Of a stretch of 37,694 nt of DNA, positions 31,733 through 37,694 are shown in pieces. Positions within the stretch are counted from its first letter, which is position 1, and every line of letters begins with the position of its first letter. The stretch spans positions 1 through 37,694 of the forward strand of contig DAOUKH010000030.1 of the NCBI GenBank assembly GCA_034421515.1, written 5' to 3'. Under the pieces are notes generated by a model, which was not told where the DNA came from, did not search any database, and was given only the letters and a program-made list of their open reading frames with translations. Made by a program: the position numbers and the translations under genes. Origin of the DNA: DAOUKH01 sp034421515. GTDB taxonomy: Bacteria; Chloroflexota; Dehalococcoidia; SHYB01.

Positions 31733-32827
31733 CTAGGCAACGGCGGCCTTGGCGAACTCGGGAATGACTTTCTCGCCCCAGATCTCGACGGTGCGGACCA
31801 ACGCCTCGTAGTCGTTGTGGCCCGGCGAGAGGCTGAGCACGATCTGGGTGATGCCCGCCTCTTCCGCCTTGTGCAAGCTGTCGACGATCCGCTCGGGCGA
31901 CCCCGAGAAGACCGCGTCCCTGGCAAGCATGTCGTCGAGGCTCGACGGCCGCTCGTGCGGCACGTCGCCTTCTTTCAAATCAAGGGTGCCGCCCGCCGCG
32001 ACGGGGAAGTAGCGGTTGAACAGCTCGCCGGCCCGCATCCCGCTGGCGACCCACTCCTCGATGACCTGCCGTTCGTCGTCCTTGTCGGTGGCGACGCCGC
32101 CCACGACCCAGAGCGCATTGTAGTTCAGGACGTCGCTGAACCGCCCCTTCGGGTTGTTCCACCCCTCCTGGTACAGCTTGACGCGGTCGGCGATGTCGGC
32201 CAGACCGGCGTAGGCGAACATGAGGGCGCCGACGCCCCGCTCGCCAGCTTCCTTCGAGGTGCCGGGGTTGGTGCACGCCATCCAGAGCGGCGGGTGCGGC
32301 TTCTGCACCGGGTGCGGCACAACGACCCGGGGGCCGGGAATCGTAATGTACTCGCCGTCCCAGCCTTCGAACTCTTCCTCGCGCCAGATCTTCAGGATGC
32401 AGTTCAGCGCCTCGACCCAGACCTCTTTGGCGGCGGCCTGCTCCATGGGGACGCCGTCGAATCCGATCCACTCGTTCGGTCCGCTCCCCTTCCCCGACCC
32501 GAACTCGACGCGCCCGTTGGAGATCAGGTCCAGCGTGGCGACGCGCTCGGCGACGCGGATAGGGTGGTTGATCTGCTGCTGCAGGTCGACGATGGCGTGG
32601 CCGATGCGGATGTTCTTCGTGCGGGCGGCGATGGCGGCGAGCTGCATCTCCGGCGAAGAGGAGTGGCAGTACTCGTAGAGGAAATGGTGCTCCGACATCC
32701 AGCAGTAGCCGAAGCCGGCGGCGTCGGCGCGGACGGCGAGGTCGAGCTCCTGGGCGTAGATGCGCTCCTCTTTCCCTTCCGTCCAGGGCTTGGGAACGGG
32801 CGCGCTCAAGAAGATTCCGAGGTCCAT
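31733..32827 (-). CDS. LLM-class flavin-dependent oxidoreductase
   Basis: 364-residue luciferase-like monooxygenase. Visible motifs are AVRADAAGFGYCWMSEHHFL, IRIGHAIVDLQQQINHPIRV, DLISNGRVEFGSGKG and PVQKPHPPLWMACT. It is a paralogue of 29169-30260, sharing the EHH and KPHPPxWMAC blocks, so both probably act on related compounds with reduced flavin. A ~35-residue insertion-like region near 240-300 differs. It starts at ATG 32827 with a weak GGAG and follows the cyclase gene by about 90 bases. Confidence 0.88.
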   Translation of the reverse strand: MDLGIFLSAPVPKPWTEGKEERIYAQELDLAVRADAAGFGYCWMSEHHFLYEYCHSSSPEMQLAAIAARTKNIRIGHAIVDLQQQINHPIRVAERVATLDLISNGRVEFGSGKGSGPNEWIGFDGVPMEQAAAKEVWVEALNCILKIWREEEFEGWDGEYITIPGPRVVVPHPVQKPHPPLWMACTNPGTSKEAGERGVGALMFAYAGLADIADRVKLYQEGWNNPKGRFSDVLNYNALWVVGGVATDKDDERQVIEEWVASGMRAGELFNRYFPVAAGGTLDLKEGDVPHERPSSLDDMLARDAVFSGSPERIVDSLHKAEEAGITQIVLSLSPGHNDYEALVRTVEIWGEKVIPEFAKAAVA

Positions 32828-32920
32828 GTCGGCTCCGTTACGTCAGATTCGGCCCCAGAGGGGCCGCGGATGCGTCCGGCATTGTGACGGCGGTCGAGGG
32901 CATGGTCAACGCGGCACGGC

Positions 32921-33838
32921 CTAGGCGATCACGATGGGGTTGATCGGGCTGCCCATTCCACCGGTCACCACCAGCGGCGCGGCGGCGAAGAGCCCCTCGT
33001 AGACCTTGTCTTGGGCCAGCTCTTCGAGATTGAGCAGCTCCATCATGATCCGCCCGTCGTTGCGCAGCATCTCGATGTGCACGCTCATGAACCGGTTCTC
33101 GTCGAACGGGATTCCCTCGACGGCGTAGTTGTCGGCGCCGACGGCGGCCACGTCGTGCTTCCGCATGAATTCGACGCCGTCGAGCCCAAGGCCCGACTGG
33201 CCCATGCCGCGCGCCGCGAGGGCCTCCTGGTCGTTGAAGAAGGCGCCGACCCAACCGGTCCTGATGAGCACGATGTCGCCGGCACGGACCTCGACGCCCT
33301 GCGCCTCGGCCGTCGACTCCAAATCGGCGGACGTGATGAAGGTTCGGTCCTCGCCCAGCAGGTTCACGCCGTAGTGGCCGGCGACGTCGAGGAGGACCAT
33401 GCGGCCAGCGACGGCCTTGATCTTGTCGGTGCCGAGCTTGGTGGCGCCGATGTTCGGCTGGGCCGTCTCCGGGCCGAAGCCGTTGTACATGGCGCCGTCC
33501 CACCCCGCGTGGCAGAGCGGGTCCATATGCGTCTCGTTGTGGGACGCCATGATCAGCACGTCCTCGTTCACGAAGAGCTTCTCCGCGAAGGGGCCGAACT
33601 CCGCGTACCGACCCACGTCCGAGGGGTGCACCAGCGAGAGGCGCATCGGCGCGCCGCGGTAGTCCAGCGTCGGCATCCCCATCTGCTGGATCGGGAGACC
33701 GAGGTTATAGACCTTGCCCGACTTTACCGAACCCGCAGCGGCCTTCACCACCTCCGGCGTCAGCAGGTTCAGCGTACCCCGCTCGTCGTCGTCGCCCCAA
33801 CGTCCCCAGTTCCCGATGGACTCTTTCGCTTGCGTCAT
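32921..33838 (-). CDS. Cyclase-family (kynurenine formamidase-like) metal hydrolase
   Basis: 305-residue protein of the cyclase/kynurenine-formamidase-like family (PF04199 type). The metal-binding signature HxGTHxDxPxH appears as HNETHMDPLCH, with His100, His104, Asp106 and His110. Other family features are the N-terminal WGDDDERGTLN, the MVLLDVAGHYG block and RAGDIVLIRTGW. Relatives hydrolyse amide or cyclic substrates using divalent metal. It probably opens a ring or removes an acyl group in the pathway encoded downstream. It is the first gene of the minus-strand operon, with a clear promoter at 33872-33899 and a GGAGGAGG site. Confidence 0.9.
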   Translation of the reverse strand: MTQAKESIGNWGRWGDDDERGTLNLLTPEVVKAAAGSVKSGKVYNLGLPIQQMGMPTLDYRGAPMRLSLVHPSDVGRYAEFGPFAEKLFVNEDVLIMASHNETHMDPLCHAGWDGAMYNGFGPETAQPNIGATKLGTDKIKAVAGRMVLLDVAGHYGVNLLGEDRTFITSADLESTAEAQGVEVRAGDIVLIRTGWVGAFFNDQEALAARGMGQSGLGLDGVEFMRKHDVAAVGADNYAVEGIPFDENRFMSVHIEMLRNDGRIMMELLNLEELAQDKVYEGLFAAAPLVVTGGMGSPINPIVIA

Positions 33839-33871
33839 TGGTGGGTCCCTCCTCCAGGACGGTGCGCTAGC

Positions 33872-33899
33872 ATTATGGCGTAGGGATTCGGTGGGTCAA
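33872..33899 (-). promoter_or_regulatory. Sigma70-type promoter of the cyclase-LLM-CoA-transferase operon
   Basis: Reading the minus strand, TTGACC (33894-33899) is followed after 16 bases by CATAAT (33872-33877), about 34 bases before the cyclase ATG. It is one of the best promoter matches in the window and can drive eight genes. Confidence 0.65.
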
Positions 33900-33966
33900 C
33901 TCCGAGCGCGGCCGCGAGGCCCGGTGCCTCCCTGCCATCGACTACGACGGAGTACGCCGGGCGGAT

Positions 33967-34758
33967 TCAATAGCTGATTTGCCCCAGCGACCGTTCCTCC
34001 ATCTCGTCGAGGAAGGCGGAGACCACCTCGCGCCCGAAGCCGGCCCGAACGACCGGGCTGAACCGGCGCCGCGGCCGCAGGTGGACGAGCTTCGGCTTCG
34101 GCTTCATGCCGGCGAGGTCGGCCGCGAGCTTCTTCGCGGTGTCCAGGTCGCCCAGCGCATCGACGAGGCCCCGCTCCTGCGCCATCCGCGCGGTGAAGAG
34201 CTCGCCCGTGGCGACCTCGCGGACCGTCTCCTCGCTGAGGTTGCGCCCCGCGGCGACGACCTCGACGAAGCGGTCGAAGACGTCGCCCAGAAGCACCTGC
34301 AGCTTGCCGACCTCTTCGTCGGTCGGCGGGCGCCAGGGGCCGTAGAGGTCCTTGTGCGGGCCCGTCTTCTGGACGGAGAGGCCGATGCCCACGCGGTCGG
34401 TAAGCCGGTCCAGGATCGGCCGCGCGAAGATGACACCGATGGAGCCGACGAGCGCATTCCGCAGCGCGACGATTTTCTGCGCGCCGTTGGCGATGTAGAA
34501 CGCCCCCGAGGCGCCCATGCCCCGGATGTAGGCCACCACGGGCTTCGCCTCGGCGACGCGGGCCACGCCGAGGTAGATCTCCTCCGACGCCGACGCGGCC
34601 CCGCCGCCGGAGTTGATCGCGAGCACGAGCGCGCCGATCCGCCCGCTATCCCGCGCCTTCTCCAAGAGCGGCAGATGCACCGACGGCTCGATGCCGCGGC
34701 CGACCATGCCGTTCATCTCGATCAGACCGACCCGTTTCCCTCTTCGGAACAGTCCCAT
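33967..34758 (-). CDS. SppA-like S49 family serine peptidase
   Basis: 263-residue peptidase S49 domain with the Ser/Lys dyad. Ser84 lies in GMGASGAFYIA, and Lys136 in KTGPHKDLYGPWRP sits 52 residues later, the same separation as in Bacillus SppA. INSGGGAASASEEIY is the other family block. Unlike signal peptide peptidase A it has no N-terminal membrane segment; the N-terminus is short and basic (MGLFRRGKRV). It may be a soluble or membrane-peripheral form digesting leftover signal peptides. A good GGAGG site precedes ATG 34758, and TAGAAT lies upstream. It is divergent from the phosphoesterase operon. Confidence 0.9.
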   Translation of the reverse strand: MGLFRRGKRVGLIEMNGMVGRGIEPSVHLPLLEKARDSGRIGALVLAINSGGGAASASEEIYLGVARVAEAKPVVAYIRGMGASGAFYIANGAQKIVALRNALVGSIGVIFARPILDRLTDRVGIGLSVQKTGPHKDLYGPWRPPTDEEVGKLQVLLGDVFDRFVEVVAAGRNLSEETVREVATGELFTARMAQERGLVDALGDLDTAKKLAADLAGMKPKPKLVHLRPRRRFSPVVRAGFGREVVSAFLDEMEERSLGQISY

Positions 34759-34799
34759 GAGTCCCTCCTTCAGGACGCTGCTTGCCGGAGTCCGGCCCG

Positions 34800-34805
34800 A
34801 TTCTA
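34800..34805 (-). promoter_or_regulatory. -10-like hexamer upstream of the SppA-like gene
   Basis: TAGAAT on the minus strand, 42 bases before ATG 34758. It shares the intergenic region with the plus-strand promoter at 34828-34857. Confidence 0.45.
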
Positions 34806-34827
34806 GGTCAGCCGCCGCCGGCGCGCA

Positions 34828-34857
34828 TTGACAGCGTCCGCGGGGCGGGGCTAGGCT
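34828..34857 (+). promoter_or_regulatory. Sigma70-type promoter of the phosphoesterase-SDR-MaoC operon
   Basis: Perfect TTGACA (34828-34833) and TAGGCT (34852-34857), 18 bases apart. The expected transcription start is near 34864, about ten bases before the ATG, leaving no room for a usual ribosome-binding site. Confidence 0.7.
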
Positions 34858-34874
34858 CGCAGCCGGTTGCGACG

Positions 34875-35441
34875 ATGCGCTTCGGTCTCATATCCGACAC
34901 CCACATCCCCGAGGCTGGCCCTCACCTGCCCGAGCAGGTCGCCCACGCCCTCCAGGGTGTCGACCTCATCCTGCACGCTGGCGACATGCACGTCATCGAC
35001 GTGATCGACGAACTTGAAGCCATCGCGCCGGTGATCGCGGTGCGGGGCAACGGCGACGCTCCCGACCCCTGGAACAAGCTGCGCCCCGGCGTCCCCGACG
35101 ACCCCCGCGTCCACGAGTCCACCGTGCTCCGCTACGAAGGCTTCGCCCTCGGAGTGACCCACGCCTTCCCCACCGTCGACGAGGCCCCATGGAGCAGCCA
35201 TGAGGCGACCATGGGCCGTCTCTTCGGAGAGAAGGTGGACGTGGTGGTCTGCGGCGACACGCATGTCGAGAAGATTTACCAAGACGACGACCTCTTCCTC
35301 GTCAATCCCGGCAGTCCGACGCTGCCCCACAACCTCACCGACCGCCTGGGAACGGTGGGCATCCTGGAGCTGACCGAGGGGCAGCCCCCCTCGGCGCGCA
35401 TCATCGACCTCCGGGACATCGAAGCAAGGAGCGCGGAATGA
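34875..35441 (+). CDS. YfcE/MJ0936-type calcineurin-like phosphoesterase
   Basis: 188-residue metallophosphoesterase. The dinuclear metal ligands are in the usual order: Asp8 and His10 (SDTH), Asp37 (GDMH), Asn59 and Asp61 (GNGD), His96 (VTHAF, where relatives have GHG) and the late GDTH (His130) and NPGS motifs. Members hydrolyse phosphodiesters; the physiological substrate is usually unknown. The start is ATG 34875, fitting the family N-terminus MRFGLISDTH. The mRNA leader appears very short. It overlaps the next SDR gene by four bases (ATGA), so translation is coupled. Confidence 0.92.
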   Translation: MRFGLISDTHIPEAGPHLPEQVAHALQGVDLILHAGDMHVIDVIDELEAIAPVIAVRGNGDAPDPWNKLRPGVPDDPRVHESTVLRYEGFALGVTHAFPTVDEAPWSSHEATMGRLFGEKVDVVVCGDTHVEKIYQDDDLFLVNPGSPTLPHNLTDRLGTVGILELTEGQPPSARIIDLRDIEARSAE

Positions 35442-36190
35442 AGCTTGAAGGCAAGGTGGCGATCGTGACCGGCGCCGGGCAGGGGATCGGCCGGGAGTAC
35501 TCGAAGGCGCTGTCGCGGGAGGGCGCGAAGGTCGTCGTGGCCGAGATCAAGGAAGAGACGGGGCGGGCCGTCGCCGGCGAAATCAACGAGATCGGAGGCG
35601 ACGCGACCTTCGTGCACCTTGACCTGGCGAGCGAGGCGTCGTGTCTCGATGTCGCGGCGGCTGCGCAGGAGCGGTACGGCGGCGTCGACGTCCTGGTCAA
35701 CAACGGCGCGATCTACCACAGCATGCGCCCCGACACCTTCATGAACGTCGACCTCGACTACTTCAACCACTTCATGGCGGTGAACATGACGGGGCAGATG
35801 CTCATGACGCGGGCGGTGCTGCCCTCGATGAAGGAGCGCGGCGGCGGGAGTGTCATCTTCCAGTCGTCGGGCGCCGCCTACCGCGCCGCGAGCAGCCCCT
35901 ACTGCCTCTCCAAGCTGACCGTGGTCGGCCTGACGCGGGGCTACGCCAGCGAGCTCGGCAAGTTCGGCATCAGGGTCAACTGCATCGCGCCCGGCGTCAT
36001 CGACACCGAGGCGACGCGGGTGACGGTCGGGGAGCCGGTCATGGACATGATGGTGAAGCAGCTTCCCCTGGGCCGGCGCGGGACGACCGACGACCTGCTC
36101 GGCATCCTTATCTTCTTCGCCTCCGACGACAGCAAGTTCGTCTCCGGCCAGGTCATGCTGGTCAACGGCGGCGACGACCATCGGCTCTAG
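35438..36190 (+). CDS. Short-chain dehydrogenase/reductase
   Basis: 250-residue classical SDR: TGAGQGIG (11-18), Ser143/144 (FQSSG), and Tyr155-x3-Lys159 (PYCLSKL). The usual NNAG reads NNGA (88-91), a mild change at the adenine-ring loop. Glu36 (VVAEIK) after the second strand suggests NAD rather than NADP. The C-terminal VSGQVMLVNGGDD is typical. It overlaps the phosphoesterase by four bases and is followed after 21 bases by the MaoC-type gene. It may oxidise the hydroxyacyl product of that hydratase, though the substrate is not known. Confidence 0.88.
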   Translation: MKLEGKVAIVTGAGQGIGREYSKALSREGAKVVVAEIKEETGRAVAGEINEIGGDATFVHLDLASEASCLDVAAAAQERYGGVDVLVNNGAIYHSMRPDTFMNVDLDYFNHFMAVNMTGQMLMTRAVLPSMKERGGGSVIFQSSGAAYRAASSPYCLSKLTVVGLTRGYASELGKFGIRVNCIAPGVIDTEATRVTVGEPVMDMMVKQLPLGRRGTTDDLLGILIFFASDDSKFVSGQVMLVNGGDDHRL

Positions 36191-36211
36191 CTCGAAAGAA
36201 GGCCACCGCCC

Positions 36212-37360
36212 ATGACGATGGACAAGAACGTCGACAGCAAGATCACGCCGGAGGCGCTGGAGCGCGCGCGGCGGCGCATCGGCGACGTGACGCCGATCGC
36301 GCACCCGTTCAACAACGAGGCGTCCCGCGACACCATCCGGCATTGGGTCGAGGCGCTCGGCGACGACAACCCGCTGTGGACCGATCCCGAGTACGCCAAG
36401 GGCACGCCGTACGGCGACATCATCGCGCCGCCGAGCTTCCTGTTCAGCTGCAACCAGGGGCCGGCGTGGCGGGGCGCCACCTCGGGCGGCTTCCGGGGCT
36501 TCCCCGGCGTCCACCGGTTCTGGTCGGGCGACTCCTGGGAGTATTTCGAGGTGATCCGGCGGGGCGACACGATCCTCGGCGAGACCTACATCAAGGAGTT
36601 CATCGAGCACCCCAACTCGCGCATCGGGGGCGGGCTCGCCGTCGAGGACGTGGCGATCCAGACCTTCTACAACCAGCGCGGCGACAAGGTCGCCGAGCAC
36701 GAGCTGCGCTTCTTCAACACCGAGCGGCGCACCGCGGCCAAGAAGGGGAAGCACCGCGAGTTCACGGAGCACGTCTGGAGCGAGGACGAGATCCAGCGGC
36801 TCTGGGCGGACATTGACGAGGAGAAGGTCCGCGGCGCGGAGACGCTTTACTGGGACGACGTCGAGGTCGGCGAGGAAATCCCGCCCGTGGTCAAAGGCCC
36901 ACTGAGCCAATGCGAGATCGTGGCCTTCAACACCGGCTGGGGCGGCCCCTTCATCCTCGCCAGCGAGATCGCCCAGCGTTACGCCCGCGCCCACCCCAAG
37001 GCCAACGTCCCCGACCGGGACACCAATGCCCCCGACTTCCCCATGCGCGCCCACTGGGACCGCGGCTTCGCCCGCGAGGTCGGCGCGCCCTCGGCCTACG
37101 ACTACGGCGGCCAGCGCATCGCGTGGATCATCCACGGCCTCACCAACTGGTGCGGCGACGCCGGCATGGTGCGCGGCATCGACGGCAAGCTCACCGGCTT
37201 CAACGTCCAGGGCGACGCCACCTGGTGTAAGGCGCGGGTTACCGACAAGCAGATCGTCGACGGCGAGCCGCTCGTCTTCCTCGACACCTGGGGCGAGAAC
37301 CAGGACGGCCGCGTCACCGTCACCGCCGGCGCCAAGGTTCGCCTGCCCAAGCGAGGCTAA
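36212..37360 (+). CDS. Double hot-dog MaoC-family acyl dehydratase/hydratase
   Basis: 382-residue protein with two hot-dog modules. The N-terminal one (about 10-175) resembles FAS1-like dehydratase/MaoC N-domains (DDNPLWTDPEYAKGTPYGDIIAPPSFL). The C-terminal one (about 205-375) contains YDYGGQRIAWIIHGLTNWCGD, which is typical of fused acyl-CoA hydratases. These enzymes add or remove water on CoA thioesters. With the SDR upstream it could form a hydration/oxidation pair in a beta-oxidation-like route. ATG 36212 follows GAAAGAAGG. Its TAA (37358-37360) overlaps the stop codon of the converging LLM gene. Confidence 0.88.
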   Translation: MTMDKNVDSKITPEALERARRRIGDVTPIAHPFNNEASRDTIRHWVEALGDDNPLWTDPEYAKGTPYGDIIAPPSFLFSCNQGPAWRGATSGGFRGFPGVHRFWSGDSWEYFEVIRRGDTILGETYIKEFIEHPNSRIGGGLAVEDVAIQTFYNQRGDKVAEHELRFFNTERRTAAKKGKHREFTEHVWSEDEIQRLWADIDEEKVRGAETLYWDDVEVGEEIPPVVKGPLSQCEIVAFNTGWGGPFILASEIAQRYARAHPKANVPDRDTNAPDFPMRAHWDRGFAREVGAPSAYDYGGQRIAWIIHGLTNWCGDAGMVRGIDGKLTGFNVQGDATWCKARVTDKQIVDGEPLVFLDTWGENQDGRVTVTAGAKVRLPKRG

Positions 37361-37694
37361 GCGAAGCGGGGCGCGACCTTCTCCTGGAAGAGGGCCAGCT
37401 GCTCCAGGTAGTGCTCGACGCTGTCCGACCTGAACTGAGCGTTGTAAACCGTCGCCCCCGCCTGCTGGAGCCGCCCCAGGTTGTCGACCATGACGTCGAT
37501 CTGGCCCGGTTGCGTTATGTCTACCGCCGGCTCGAATGAGAGCGAGATGTCGAAGGGCTCGGTGCGCGACGTCCACTCCGGCCACGACTTTGCCCGCGCG
37601 ATCATCTCTCCGGCCTGTTCGGTGGTGAGGCCGAACGGGTCCCAGCCCTGGCCCGACGTCAGCGCGCGGCGCAGTGACAGCGCGGTGCGGCCTC
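37357..37694 (-). CDS. LLM-class oxidoreductase, C-terminal part (runs off the window)
   Basis: Only the last ~112 residues are visible; the frame is open to the window edge. GWDPFGLTTEQAGEMIARAK, then VDNLGRLQQAGATVYNAQF and a terminal helix ending VAPRFA match the C-terminal end of luciferase-like oxidoreductases, in which the last barrel strand and helix fix the cofactor. Its stop TAG (37357-37359) overlaps the MaoC stop in the bases CTAA, so the two genes converge with no spacer. Confidence 0.8.
   Translation of the reverse strand, partial: GRTALSLRRALTSGQGWDPFGLTTEQAGEMIARAKSWPEWTSRTEPFDISLSFEPAVDITQPGQIDVMVDNLGRLQQAGATVYNAQFRSDSVEHYLEQLALFQEKVAPRFA

Noticed and set aside
35276..37585. 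Long open frame on the minus strand (about 769 codons)
   Set aside because: It is antisense to the phosphoesterase, SDR and MaoC genes, has a biased Arg/Val/Asp/Gly composition and no recognisable domain. High GC makes such shadow frames common.
1..37694. CRISPR array, tRNA or rRNA genes
   Set aside because: No regularly spaced direct repeats, tRNA cloverleaf or rRNA segments were found by reading both strands. tRNA-Sec was looked for and not seen.

Overview
The window is strongly GC-rich. Its gene content is dominated by family III (CaiB/BaiF) CoA-transferases, luciferase-like (LLM) flavin-dependent oxidoreductases, short-chain dehydrogenases (SDRs), MaoC and crotonase hydratases, a thiolase/DUF35 pair, a TRAP-type solute-binding lipoprotein, and a lipoprotein protease with a Thr-Pro linker. 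This mix fits a catabolically versatile free-living bacterium. The best match I can infer is Chloroflexota, in the SAR202/Dehalococcoidia-like metagenome range. No rRNA, tRNA or taxonomic marker gene confirms it.

Layout. (1) 1-4.9 kb: a hypothetical protein, an orphan TRAP DctP-like lipoprotein, a secreted trypsin-like protease and a crotonase. (2) 5.0-8.5 kb: BKACE (DUF849) plus SDR operon, flavin reductase-like protein, and dapF with a consensus -10 box almost touching its ATG. Palindromic dispersed repeats lie at two convergent gene junctions. (3) 8.7-18.1 kb, minus strand: partner protein, UGSC selenoprotein, two tandem 14-TM MFS transporters, a double CoA-transferase, a two-domain VOC protein and a zinc alcohol dehydrogenase. 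(4) 18.2-22.2 kb: a second double CoA-transferase on the plus strand, converging on a second partner gene plus second UGSC selenoprotein. (5) 22.3-24.3 kb: MOSC protein, a structured RNA/leader candidate, and a lipoprotein made of three repeats. (6) 24.4-26.0 kb: thiolase-like plus DUF35 pair. (7) 33.8-26.0 kb, minus strand: a long compact operon of cyclase, LLM, SDR, Tag glycosylase, LLM, two CoA-transferases and LLM. (8) 34-37.7 kb: SppA-like protease, divergent phosphodiesterase-SDR-MaoC operon and a partial LLM at the window edge.

The main find is a duplicated selenoprotein system. Two genes (16475-17008 and 21662-22192) each carry an in-frame TGA in the motif GD-U-GSC-SS. Each has a hairpin at exactly nt 14-34 from the U of UGA, where bacterial SECIS elements sit. 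In both, a ~340-360 aa partner gene of one family is adjacent. Each cassette lies beside a CoA-transferase fused in tandem.

The second find concerns those CoA-transferases. In both fusions the first half lacks the catalytic Asp and the second half keeps it. A third locus encodes the same inactive/active order as two separate genes. The third find is a highly structured intergenic RNA at 22.9-23.09 kb with a near-perfect ribosome-binding site, a tiny ORF and mutually exclusive helices.
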